DNA of 64,000 nt from an uncultured Collinsella sp. (GTDB lineage Bacteria > Actinomycetota > Coriobacteriia > Coriobacteriales > Coriobacteriaceae). Shown piece after piece: positions 32,973-40,889 of this stretch. Position 1 is the stretch's first letter. The number at the start of each line of letters is the position of its first letter. The DNA is taken from contig CABRHH010000005.1 in NCBI GenBank assembly GCA_902470695.1, positions 1 through 64,000 of the forward strand, given 5' to 3'. The translations under genes and the position numbers were made by a program. Below the pieces are notes generated by a model that worked only from the letters and a program-made list of their open reading frames with translations, was not told the origin of the DNA and did not search any database.

Positions 32973-33821
32973 ATGGGATCCGTGTTGAGCCGGTCGCTTC
33001 GAATGCTGGCTGCCGATGCGCGCGCTCGCCTCGCGTACGTTGCGGCATCGTGCCTGGCGCTTATGCTCCTTGCGGTGCTGATTTTGAAGCTATGGTATCT
33101 GAGCGCCCCGCTCTACGAGATAGATGTCTCCGGCCTGTCCATGGGCGATAACATGGCGCTGCTGTTCTTGGGGTGCCGACCGTTCGAGTTTCGACCGGGC
33201 ATCCTGTTTCTGCCCCCGTTGCCCTGGCTGCTGCTTGTTTCCTCCCTGCTCGCCCTGTCGGTTATGGGGGAGCGCACCGGGGGCTTGGAGCATGTGCGCA
33301 TGGCGGCCTTGGGGTCGCGCAGTGCGTGGTGGGTGTGCCGGTGCGTGCGCGTGGCTGCGCTGGTCGTTGTTGAGATCTTGGCGCTCGTGCTTGCGGTATG
33401 CGCCTGGTCGGCGGCGCATGGGCAGGAGCTCACGTGGTCGCTTCACCGCTCCCTGTTTTATTTTGAAGGGGTTTCGGTTCGACCGGATATTGCATTTCCG
33501 CTCTCGGGCGTTCCGTTTTTCATCTCCTGCTCCTTGGCGGTTCTTGCGCTCGCTCAGATCCAGCAGGTAGTCGCCTGGTTCTCCCAGGTGGCAGTGGCCT
33601 TGATTGCGAGCTGCGGATTCCTGATCGCGTCTTCGTATGCACGTGCATCCGTGCTGTTCGCAAACGCGCTTATGGCGGCGCGCTGGGAGGGCGCGTCGAC
33701 GCAAGCTGTATCCATGCTCGAGGCGCTGCTTGTGGCCTGTGTTCTCGCCTGCGTGCTGCTCGGTGCGGGTTGGGCTGCCTGCAGGCGCCGCGACCTGATG
33801 GAGAGGGGAGGCTCTCGATGA
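32973..33821 (+). CDS. second ABC-2-like permease
   Basis: A 282-residue membrane protein starting on the base after the previous stop. Hydrophobic segments include AYVAASCLALMLLAVLILKLW-like residues 18-37, ILFLPPLPWLLLVSSLLALS, VAALVVVEILALVLAVCAW, VPFFISCSLAVLALAQI, FSQVAVALIASCGFLIASS and LLVACVLACVLLGAGWAA. Together with the preceding protein it would form a heterodimeric membrane domain for the ATPase encoded next. Its stop overlaps the next start. Sequence similarity to the first permease is low, as is usual for LanE/LanG-like pairs. Confidence 0.7.
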   Translation: MGSVLSRSLRMLAADARARLAYVAASCLALMLLAVLILKLWYLSAPLYEIDVSGLSMGDNMALLFLGCRPFEFRPGILFLPPLPWLLLVSSLLALSVMGERTGGLEHVRMAALGSRSAWWVCRCVRVAALVVVEILALVLAVCAWSAAHGQELTWSLHRSLFYFEGVSVRPDIAFPLSGVPFFISCSLAVLALAQIQQVVAWFSQVAVALIASCGFLIASSYARASVLFANALMAARWEGASTQAVSMLEALLVACVLACVLLGAGWAACRRRDLMERGGSR

Positions 33822-34456
33822 ATATTGCGGTGGTCGATGCCGTCAAGACCATAGGGTCTGACCGGGTGCTCGACGGGGTGAGTTTGCGCATTCCCGCCGG
33901 GAGCGTTGTGGGCCTTCGCGGGCCGAACGGCTCGGGAAAAACGATGCTGATGCGGGCGATCTGCGGCTTTATCCGGCTCGATGCCGGCTATGTTGAGATC
34001 GACGGCCAGCGCATCGGAAGGGATATCGAGTTTCCCGATCGGACCGGCCTTTTGCTTGAGCATCCAGCCTACGTTGCCGATAAAAGCGCGGCGTGGAACG
34101 CAAGGCAGCTCGCGGCCATTCGAGCGGTCGCAACGCGTAATGACATCGAAAACGCGTTGGATCGCGTGGGGCTGGGGTCGGTTGGCAGCAAACGTGTGCG
34201 CGGTTTTTCGCTGGGAATGAAGCAGCGCTTGGGGCTTGCCATGGCGATCATGGAGCACCCTGAGCTGCTCGTCCTCGACGAGCCGTCAAACGGACTCGAC
34301 GATACGGGGGTGGAGATGCTGCGTCAGCTCATCGAGGAGGAGCGGTCACGCGGCGCGACGATCATCGTGTCATCGCACTATCAGGAGATGCTCGCGGGGT
34401 GTGCCGACGTGACGTATTCCATGCGCGTGGGGGCGCTTGTGGGAGAGGAGCGGTAG
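33818..34456 (+). CDS. ABC transporter ATP-binding protein
   Basis: The 212-residue ATPase begins MNIAVVDAVKTIGSDRVLDG (ATG overlapping the permease stop, GAGAGGGGAGG before it). Walker A is GPNGSGKTMLMRA, the signature is FSLGMKQRLGLAMAIM (a variant of LSGGQ with SLGMKQR, typical of ABC-2 drug/peptide exporters), and Walker B is LLVLDEPSNGLDD with the switch His in VSSHYQE. It energises the two permeases encoded before it. The SLGMKQR form points to an exporter or immunity system such as LanFEG or BcrA rather than an importer. Confidence 0.9.
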   Translation: MNIAVVDAVKTIGSDRVLDGVSLRIPAGSVVGLRGPNGSGKTMLMRAICGFIRLDAGYVEIDGQRIGRDIEFPDRTGLLLEHPAYVADKSAAWNARQLAAIRAVATRNDIENALDRVGLGSVGSKRVRGFSLGMKQRLGLAMAIMEHPELLVLDEPSNGLDDTGVEMLRQLIEEERSRGATIIVSSHYQEMLAGCADVTYSMRVGALVGEER

Positions 34457-34461
34457 CTGCT

Positions 34462-35106
34462 ATGGGCGCATTAAAGACATGTAGTTCGCTGAAGGGCGGC
34501 TGGCGCAGGCGCATATCGGCGGCGTTGCTCCTTGTGGCGATTGCGGGGGTCGTCGCGCGCGTTGCATGGCTGAATGCCGCCTGTCCGCCGCCTGCCGAGG
34601 ACATGGCTTCGACAGGCCAGTGGTTGCAGGCCGGCGAAGGGCATCCGGACGCACGGGGCTATTCGTTTCGCGTGGAGAGCGCTCAGGTTATGAGCCCCAA
34701 CGAGTTTTTGGCGACCTACGGGCGCGATGGCGTGCAGACGGTGCCCGACGTGGATGCCGATGAGCCCACGATCATCGCGGTCCGGATGACGATTCGCAAC
34801 GACCGCGCCGACTACGGAGGCGTTGACGCCTGGGAGTGGAGCGTGGTGGGAGAGGGCCTCGCTCTGGAGTATCCCTTCAGCTCGGATCTGTTCTCGCATG
34901 TGGAGCCGGGGGTTTCCAGCGGGATGTTCTCGGTCAAACCCGGCGAGAGCTATACGACGTGCCTGCCGTTCTGCGCTCCCGTCGACATGCCGTATTTCTC
35001 GCCGGCGGGCTCGTATCGCCGCTGCGTGGTGAAGGAGACCTCGTTTCACCTGAGCACCGAGCTGCACCCGGTGCGCAAGCGCATCGCATTCGATGTGCGC
35101 GGATAG
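34462..35106 (+). CDS. exported protein of the ABC operon, unknown function
   Basis: A 214-residue protein with a basic N terminus and one hydrophobic segment (ISAALLLVAIAGVVARVAWL, residues about 18-37), then a soluble domain rich in beta structure. It has DEPTIIAVRMTIRNDRADYG and a pair of Cys (CLPFC and RRCVV). The layout resembles the first gene of the operon (31438): an extracytoplasmic Ig-like domain on an N-terminal anchor. It starts 6 bases after the ATPase gene. The two flanking proteins may be paralogous partners of the transporter; function is unknown. Confidence 0.65.
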   Translation: MGALKTCSSLKGGWRRRISAALLLVAIAGVVARVAWLNAACPPPAEDMASTGQWLQAGEGHPDARGYSFRVESAQVMSPNEFLATYGRDGVQTVPDVDADEPTIIAVRMTIRNDRADYGGVDAWEWSVVGEGLALEYPFSSDLFSHVEPGVSSGMFSVKPGESYTTCLPFCAPVDMPYFSPAGSYRRCVVKETSFHLSTELHPVRKRIAFDVRG

Positions 35107-35183
35107 CTGCAACTGGTTCATCGGCGGGGCGGCGGGGTATGATGGGTGCGATCATGTTTTTGAACGAAGAGTAGGATTGCCAT

Positions 35184-36212
35184 ATGACACCCGATGCCGA
35201 CCTGCGGTTCGCCATTCTGATCGATGCGGACAACGTAAGCGAGAAATACATCCAGATCATCCTCGATGAGGTGGCCAACGCCGGTACAGCCACCTACAAG
35301 CGCATCTACGGTGACTGGACGAGCCCCCGGCTGGCGAGTTGGAAGAGCTGCCTGCTCGACCACTCGATCATCCCCATGCAGCAGTACAGCTACACCTACG
35401 GCAAGAACGCCACCGACTCGGCGATGATCATCGACGCCATGGACATCCTGTACTCGGGCGGCGTGGACGGCTTCGCCATCGTGAGCTCCGACTCCGACTT
35501 CACGCGTCTGGTGGCCCGCCTGCGCGAAAGCGGCATGCAGGTGATCGGCATGGGCGAGCAGAAGACGCCCAAGCCCTTCATCTCGGCGTGCAACCAGTTC
35601 AAGTATCTCGACTTGCTGCTTGCCGCGCAGAAGCAGGCCGAGGCTGAGGAAGAGGAGGCTGAAGCCGAGGCGGAGGCCGATGGGGAGACGGCCTCGCGTC
35701 CGCGCAGCCGCCGGCGCCGCGGCTCGGGCAGCAAGCGCGAACGCGGTCAGGAGCGTGCGGTGGCCGAGGGTGCTGCCGAGGTTCAGGCCGAGGCTTCGGC
35801 CGAGGACGCCGAGGGCCCGGACGCCTCCGCCGCGACGGCCCCGCGCCGGCGCCCGGGAGATCGCGGTGCGATCGGGCAGGCCGCCTCGGGCGAGGTGGCC
35901 TCGGATGATTCCGGCGACGATGATGCTGAGGATGAGGTGGCGTTCGGCGAGATGTCGCGCGCCGACAAGCGCCGTCACCTGAAGACGATTCGCTCTACGA
36001 TCGGCGTGATCATCGACAAGTTCTCCGATGACGACGGCTGGATCTCGTTGGGGCTGCTCGGCGATCAGCTGGGCCGGCGCCTGCCCGACTTCGACGTGCG
36101 CAACTACGGGTACAACCGTCTGCGGCCGTTCTTGAAGTCCCTGGGCGTCTACGAGCTCGATGAGCCGTCGGGCGAGTCCGGTGCCCGCCAGATCTATCTG
36201 CGCGAGAAGTAG
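35184..36212 (+). CDS. NYN-domain RNase-like protein with C-terminal LOTUS domain
   Basis: The 342-residue protein begins with a PIN-like NYN domain: FAILIDADNVSEKYIQIIL, the KNATDSAMIIDAMDILYSG segment and FAIVSSDSDFTRLVARLRE. These supply the acidic residues of the metal-dependent nuclease site. A low-complexity Glu/Ala-rich then Arg-rich linker (about 150-260) follows, and then a C-terminal OST-HTH/LOTUS domain (IDKFSDDDGWISLGLLGDQL, then FDVRNYGYNRLRPFLKSLGV) that binds RNA. Bacterial NYN-LOTUS (LabA-like) proteins are presumed RNases. It is probably monocistronic. Confidence 0.87.
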   Translation: MTPDADLRFAILIDADNVSEKYIQIILDEVANAGTATYKRIYGDWTSPRLASWKSCLLDHSIIPMQQYSYTYGKNATDSAMIIDAMDILYSGGVDGFAIVSSDSDFTRLVARLRESGMQVIGMGEQKTPKPFISACNQFKYLDLLLAAQKQAEAEEEEAEAEAEADGETASRPRSRRRRGSGSKRERGQERAVAEGAAEVQAEASAEDAEGPDASAATAPRRRPGDRGAIGQAASGEVASDDSGDDDAEDEVAFGEMSRADKRRHLKTIRSTIGVIIDKFSDDDGWISLGLLGDQLGRRLPDFDVRNYGYNRLRPFLKSLGVYELDEPSGESGARQIYLREK

Positions 36213-36445
36213 GCGGCGCGTCGGTGCCGGCGGTCCGGGGGTCCCGGTTGGCGATGGCGCCGTGATGCCGATGTCGGACCGGCATCCGGCCCGATGATTC
36301 GCCGCCTGCCGGCTTGGCTCCCGGCCCGCCGGTCCGCTATTGCCGGCTCGGTTTCCGGCTCGTCTGTCCGCCGTCCTCCGCCTTGGCGCCCGTCCCGCTG
36401 CGAGCCGACCCGCCGGCCTTCCTCGTGGAGAGCTTGGGGTGAGGC
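36213..36445. other. GC-rich gap before the rplS promoter
   Basis: About 230 bases, extremely GC-rich with several CCGGC repeats and no supported gene. The rplS promoter and leader fill the remainder up to 36542. Confidence 0.35.
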
Positions 36446-36474
36446 TTGGACACGCCGGCGGACTTGTGTATACT
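36446..36474 (+). promoter_or_regulatory. rplS promoter
   Basis: TTGGAC (36446-36451), exactly 17 bases, then TATACT (36469-36474). This is among the best sigma-70-type promoters in the window. The transcript leader (about 36481-36542) contains a GTGCCG/CGGCAC hairpin (36496-36518), a possible ribosomal protein leader structure for autoregulation. Confidence 0.72.
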
Positions 36475-36542
36475 TGCAGAGTTTGTTCAACCTATGTGCC
36501 GGCGTACGCGTGCGGCACCTCTGGAAGAGTAAGGAATCTGAC

Positions 36543-36884
36543 ATGGATTACATCCGCGCAATCGAGCGCCAGCAGATCCGCGAGGATCTCCCCCGCATCC
36601 TCGTGGGCGACCACGTCAAGGTGCACTACCGCATCAAGGAGGGTGACCGCGAGCGCGTGCAGGTGTTCCAGGGTGACGTCATCCGCCTGCAGGGCCCGGG
36701 TGCCCGCGAGACCTTCACCGTCCGCAAGATCTCCTACGGCGTGGGCGTCGAGCGTACCTTCCCGGTCCACTCGCCCAAGATCGCCAAGCTCGAGGTCGTG
36801 CGTCACGGCAAGGTCCGTCGCGCCAAGCTCTACTACCTGCGCGACAAGGTGGGCAAGGCTGCCCGCATCCCCGAGAAGCGCTAA
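36543..36884 (+). CDS. rplS: 50S ribosomal protein L19
   Basis: A 113-residue basic protein, MDYIRAIERQQIREDLPRIL, with the L19 core GDHVKVHYRIKEGDRERVQV, IRLQGPGARETFTVRKISYG, GVGVERTFPVHSPKIAKLEV and the end RRAKLYYLRDKVGKAARI. L19 sits at the 30S-50S interface. TAAGGAATCTGAC precedes the ATG. It has its own promoter and terminator, and is followed by rnhB as in many Gram-positives. Confidence 0.96.
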   Translation: MDYIRAIERQQIREDLPRILVGDHVKVHYRIKEGDRERVQVFQGDVIRLQGPGARETFTVRKISYGVGVERTFPVHSPKIAKLEVVRHGKVRRAKLYYLRDKVGKAARIPEKR

Positions 36885-36915
36885 GCGCGGCTCACCTACA
36901 CGATCCGTGTTGCAT

Positions 36916-36947
36916 ACGGGCCGTCCCACGCCGGGGCGGCCCGTTTT
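36916..36947 (+). terminator. rplS terminator
   Basis: ACGGGCCGTCCC (36916-36927) pairs with GGGGCGGCCCGT (36933-36944) followed by TTTT. Confidence 0.85.
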
Positions 36948-36974
36948 CGTAAGGGACGCAGTTTGGGGGTCCTC

Positions 36975-37763
36975 ATGGCGAATATGATGAGTTCCGCGTC
37001 GGCGGCGCAGGTGGCGGCCGAGCTCGCGGCGGCCACCTGCGACGAGATTCCAACGCTGGTGGAGCGCTATGCCGACGACCCGCGTGCCCAGGTGCAGAAG
37101 GCGTGCGAACGCGCGTGCCGCCGCAGGCAGCGCGAACTCGCCGAGCGCGAGCGCGTGGAGGGCATGTACGCTGCCATGGCGGAGCTGGGCGGTACCGGCG
37201 TCGTGGTGGGCGTTGACGAGGTGGGGCGCGGGTCGGTGGCAGGGCCGCTCACCGTATGCGCAGTCTGCCTGCCGCCCGAGCCCCGCATCTGGGGCATCAA
37301 CGACTCCAAGCAGCTCACGCCGGCGCGCCGCGAGCTGCTGTCGGTCCGCATCGCCGAGGTGGCGCGCGCCATCGGCATCTGCCACATCCCGCCCGCGCGC
37401 ATCGACGAGATCGGCATGGCGCGCGCCCTGCGCGAGGCGGTGGTCGGCGCGGTGGCCGATACGGGCCTTGAGCCCGATTGCGTGCTCATGGACGGCAATC
37501 CTTTGGGTGCGGTACCGTGCGAGCGCAGCGTGGTGCACGGTGACGCCCGCATCGCCTGCATCGCGGCGGCCTCGATCGTGGCGAAGGTCACGCGCGACGA
37601 GATGATGGTTGAGCTGGATGCCGAATATCCGGGCTATCACCTGGGGCAATCCAAGGGCTACGCCTCGCCCGAGCATATCCAGGCGATCCGCGAGCACGGG
37701 CTGACGCCTCAGCATCGCGTGAGCTTCTGTGGAAACTTTCTGGAGACGGCGCGCCTTTTCTAG
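36975..37763 (+). CDS. rnhB: ribonuclease HII
   Basis: The 262-residue protein has GVDEVGRGSVAGPLTVCAV (catalytic Asp and Glu), NDSKQLTPARRELL, LMDGNPLGAVP, IAAASIVAKVTRDEMM and the YHLGQSKGYASPEHIQAI region. RNase HII removes ribonucleotides from DNA and RNA in RNA-DNA hybrids. An N-terminal extension of about 70 residues before the catalytic core is longer than in E. coli. The ATG at 36975 is preferred over a TTG at 36963. A terminator follows at 37778. Confidence 0.94.
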   Translation: MANMMSSASAAQVAAELAAATCDEIPTLVERYADDPRAQVQKACERACRRRQRELAERERVEGMYAAMAELGGTGVVVGVDEVGRGSVAGPLTVCAVCLPPEPRIWGINDSKQLTPARRELLSVRIAEVARAIGICHIPPARIDEIGMARALREAVVGAVADTGLEPDCVLMDGNPLGAVPCERSVVHGDARIACIAAASIVAKVTRDEMMVELDAEYPGYHLGQSKGYASPEHIQAIREHGLTPQHRVSFCGNFLETARLF

Positions 37764-37777
37764 GCTGCGCGCGTATG

Positions 37778-37815
37778 CGGGCCGTTCGGCGCAGGGATGC
37801 CGAGCGGCCCGTTTT
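37778..37815 (+). terminator. rnhB terminator
   Basis: CGGGCCGTTCGGC (37778-37790) and GCCGAGCGGCCCG (37799-37811) form a 13-bp stem with one mismatch, followed by TTTT. Confidence 0.85.
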
Positions 37816-37933
37816 AGATTGCGGGCAAGCTGCGCCGCCGTGGGCGCCCGGACAGGTGTTGGACGAGGTGCCGAGGTGGGGCAAGATGGGCCGGCGATAC
37901 TGCCTTTCATCGTTTCGAGTGAAAGGAGATCGC

Positions 37934-38410
37934 ATGGGTACGAAACGAAATCGGGAACGGGCGCGCAGATGCGCTGAGGAGATGGCCGATCGCGAGCCGA
38001 GCGAGCGCAGCTTCCTTGTCGACACCCTCACCGCCCAGGAGGTGGGCGATGTGGGAGAGGCCCTGGCGGCGTCGTATCTGAGAGAACGCGGCTATGAGAT
38101 CGTGGAGTGCAACTACCGCTGCCCTGAGGGCGAGGCCGACCTGGTTGCCTACGACTTCGATCAGGAACAGGTGGTGCTTGTCGAGGTCAAGACGAGACGG
38201 TGCCGCAGCGCCGAGGGCGCTCCGTATCCCGAAGAGGCGGTGGGGCGCCGGAAGCGGCAGCGATACCGCAGGATCGCGCATTGCTATGCGATGCAGCATT
38301 TTCCGGTCCCCGCCCTGCGCTTCGACGTGATCGCCGTGACGATGGTCGCGGGCGGTGACGTGGGGCTCGAGCATATCGTGGGGGCATTCGACTGGGAAGC
38401 CGGGCAATGA
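37934..38410 (+). CDS. YraN/UPF0102 nuclease-fold protein
   Basis: The 158-residue protein carries the restriction endonuclease-like fold of UPF0102: GDVGEALAASYLRERGYEIV, ECNYRCPEGEADLVAYD and QVVLVEVKTRR, giving the E-x(n)-E-D-ExK pattern of the PD-(D/E)XK site. The function in bacteria is unclear; it is often near rnhB, comM and dprA, as here. GAAAGGAGATCGC precedes the ATG. The stop overlaps the comM start by 4 bases. Confidence 0.88.
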   Translation: MGTKRNRERARRCAEEMADREPSERSFLVDTLTAQEVGDVGEALAASYLRERGYEIVECNYRCPEGEADLVAYDFDQEQVVLVEVKTRRCRSAEGAPYPEEAVGRRKRQRYRRIAHCYAMQHFPVPALRFDVIAVTMVAGGDVGLEHIVGAFDWEAGQ

Positions 38411-39942
38411 GCGCCCCGCAGGGATCCAAGACGTTCGCGGTGCACGCGGCCTGCATCCGCGGTGTCGAGGCGTTCCCCGTCACCGTGGAGGTTTCCGCGT
38501 CGGGCGGGATCCCGGGCATCACGATCGTCGGCATGGCCGACTCGGTGGTGATGGAGGCGCGCAGCCGCATCCGCTGCGCGCTGAGGGCGGTGGGGTTCGA
38601 CGTGCCGCGCTCCTCGTTCACGGTGAGCCTGGCCCCCGGCGACATGCGCAAGACGGGCTCGGGACTCGATCTGCCGATCGCGGTGGCGGTGCTGGCGCTG
38701 TCATCCCAGATTCCTATCGCCGGGCTCGACGGATGCCTGTTCGCCGGTGAGCTGGCCCTTGACGGCACGGTGTGCGGGGTGCGCGGCGAGGTGGCGTACC
38801 AGCTGCTTGCGCGCGATGCCAACCTGAGCTTCATCGGCGGCGTGCTCGCAGGGCATGTGGCGATCGGCGGGGTCGATACGGGCTGCTTGGCAAGCCTGGG
38901 TGACCTGCGGGCCGGCATCGCGCAGGCGCGCCGGTGCTTTCCGCCTGAGGGCGTGCGCAGGCAGGCGGGGGAGCCCCTTCTGGATTACGGCGATGTCATC
39001 GGGCAGGAGGTCGCCAAGCGCGGGATCGCGGTGGCGGCTGCCGGTGGGCTCGGGATGCTGATGGTTGGTTCTCCCGGTTCGGGCAAGACGATGCTGGCGC
39101 GGCGCATGACGTCCATCCTGCCGCCGATCGGCGAGCGCGAGCAGCAGGAGGCCCTCTGCATCCATTCGGTGGTCGGCGAGTCCACCGCGGCGCTGCTGGA
39201 GGGCGTGCGCCCGTTTCGCATGCCGCATCACAGTATCTCGGCCGCGGGTCTGGTGGGCGGCGGCCGGCCGCCGCGTCCCGGGGAGATCAGCTTGGCGCAC
39301 GGGGGCGTGCTGTTTTTGGATGAGCTGGCTGAGTTTTCCGCCACGACCCTGCAGATGCTGCGGCAGCCGATGGAGGAGGGGACGGTGCGCATCGTGCGCG
39401 TCGATGGCGCCTATGCGTTCCCGGCGCGCTTCCAGCTGCTGGCGGCGAGCAACCCGTGCCCGTGCGGCTATCTGGGTGATCGTGAAATCGCCTGCCGTTG
39501 CTCGGATACCTCGATCGAGCGCTATCGCGCCAAGCTGGGCGGTCCGCTTGCCGATCGCATCGACCTGATCTTGAGCGTATCCCGGCCCGACCCCGAGCTG
39601 ATCGTGCGGGGTGCGGAAGGCCAGACGACCGCGCAGCTCCGCATGGAGGTCGAGCGCGGCCGTGCTTTCGCATCGTGGCGGCGCGCCCATATGGACGAGC
39701 GCGTGCTCAGCGGGCAGCGCGGCTCGATCGATTCGGCGGTCCAGGCGTTTTGCCTGGACGAATCGGGCCGCGCGACTCTGATCGAACTCGCGCACCGTTC
39801 TTGCCTGACGGGTCGCAGCCTGGTGCGGCTCTGCCGGATCGCGCGGACCATCGCCGACATGGCGGAGTGCGAGCGCGTGGACGCCGCGCACATGCTTGAG
39901 GGCTCGATGCTGCAGGGGAGGAGGGCCGATGGGCGAGAGTAG
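38407..39942 (+). CDS. comM: ComM/YifB family Mg-chelatase-like AAA ATPase
   Basis: A 511-residue protein with an N-terminal Lon-like domain (VTVEVSASGGIPGITIVGMAD). An AAA domain follows with Walker A GSPGSGKTMLARRMTSILPP, the MPHHSISAAGLVGGG motif, LAHGGVLFLDELAEF (Walker B), ASNPCPCGYLGD with its cysteines, and a C-terminal Mg-chelatase-related region. ComM is a hexameric helicase that promotes branch migration during natural transformation. It is coupled to yraN (ATGA) and overlaps dprA, a partner in transformation. Whether this organism is transformable is unknown. Confidence 0.93.
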   Translation: MSAPQGSKTFAVHAACIRGVEAFPVTVEVSASGGIPGITIVGMADSVVMEARSRIRCALRAVGFDVPRSSFTVSLAPGDMRKTGSGLDLPIAVAVLALSSQIPIAGLDGCLFAGELALDGTVCGVRGEVAYQLLARDANLSFIGGVLAGHVAIGGVDTGCLASLGDLRAGIAQARRCFPPEGVRRQAGEPLLDYGDVIGQEVAKRGIAVAAAGGLGMLMVGSPGSGKTMLARRMTSILPPIGEREQQEALCIHSVVGESTAALLEGVRPFRMPHHSISAAGLVGGGRPPRPGEISLAHGGVLFLDELAEFSATTLQMLRQPMEEGTVRIVRVDGAYAFPARFQLLAASNPCPCGYLGDREIACRCSDTSIERYRAKLGGPLADRIDLILSVSRPDPELIVRGAEGQTTAQLRMEVERGRAFASWRRAHMDERVLSGQRGSIDSAVQAFCLDESGRATLIELAHRSCLTGRSLVRLCRIARTIADMAECERVDAAHMLEGSMLQGRRADGRE

Positions 39943-40867
39943 GGATACGGGGCAGCGAAGCGAGCTGCGTTTGGGCGAGGCGGGCTACCCGGCATGCGTG
40001 GCCGAGCTCGCCGCACCTCCGGAGCGGCTCTACGTGCGCGGGAATGTGGACGCGCTGGGCCGACCTGCGCTATCGGTGATCGGTTCGCGTCGAGCGACGC
40101 CCTATGGCCTGGCGTGTGCGGAGATGGCGGCGCAGGTGGCGGCCGAGTCGGGGATCGCGGTGGTTTCGGGCGGGGCGCGGGGGTGCGACCAAGCGGCCGG
40201 TCTGGCGGCGCTCGATGCCGGCGGGGTGCATGTGGTCGTGCTGGGTTGCGGTGCCGATGTCGTCTACCCGGCCTCCTCGCGCCGCCTGATCGAGCGTGCG
40301 CTCGCCGCGGGTGGGGCGGTCGTGTCGCTTGAGAGCTGGGGAACCCCGCCGCAGCGCTGGGCGTTTCCCAAGCGCAATCGGGTGATCGCGGCGCTGTCGG
40401 CTGCCCTGTTCGTCGCGGAGGCGGGCATGCCGTCGGGGACCTTCGGGACGGCGGAGACCTCGGTTGAGCTGGGGCGCGAGGTGCTGGTCACGCCCGGTTC
40501 CATCCTGTCCGCGCAGTCCCGTGGCTCGAATTACCTGATCGCCCAGGGCGCCTGCTGCATCTCCGATGTCGAGGCGCTCGAGGTGGCGATTTCGCGCATC
40601 TACGGCACCTTGCGCTACGACCGCCGCGGCAAGGCGGTGCCTGCGCTGGATGCGCATGAGCGGCGGGTGGTCGACTGTCTGCTCGCCGACCCCATGCGGC
40701 CCGATGCGCTAGCCGCGGCGCTGCGCATGGACGAGCTGTCCTGCATGCGGCTGCTCAGCTCGTGCGCGGCCCATGGCCTTGTGGAGCAGCTGCTCGATGG
40801 AAGGTTCTCGCTGACGCGCTCCGCCCTTCACGCGCGGGGCGGGTTGGGGCAGAATAGAGCGACATGA
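39929..40867 (+). CDS. dprA: DNA-processing protein DprA
   Basis: The 312-residue protein has the Rossmann-like DprA core: LSVIGSRRATPYGLACAEMA, VVSGGARGCDQAAGLAALDAG, VVLGCGADVVYPASSRRL, FPKRNRVIAALSAALFVAEA and TPGSILSAQSRGSNYLIAQGA. A C-terminal winged-helix domain (residues about 245-305) follows. It loads RecA on incoming single-stranded DNA. The ATG at 39929 overlaps comM by 14 bases. The first SAM-like domain of some DprA proteins is short here. Confidence 0.94.
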   Translation: MGESRDTGQRSELRLGEAGYPACVAELAAPPERLYVRGNVDALGRPALSVIGSRRATPYGLACAEMAAQVAAESGIAVVSGGARGCDQAAGLAALDAGGVHVVVLGCGADVVYPASSRRLIERALAAGGAVVSLESWGTPPQRWAFPKRNRVIAALSAALFVAEAGMPSGTFGTAETSVELGREVLVTPGSILSAQSRGSNYLIAQGACCISDVEALEVAISRIYGTLRYDRRGKAVPALDAHERRVVDCLLADPMRPDALAAALRMDELSCMRLLSSCAAHGLVEQLLDGRFSLTRSALHARGGLGQNRAT

Positions 40868-40889
40868 GAGCGAACGGGAGGATTGCGCG

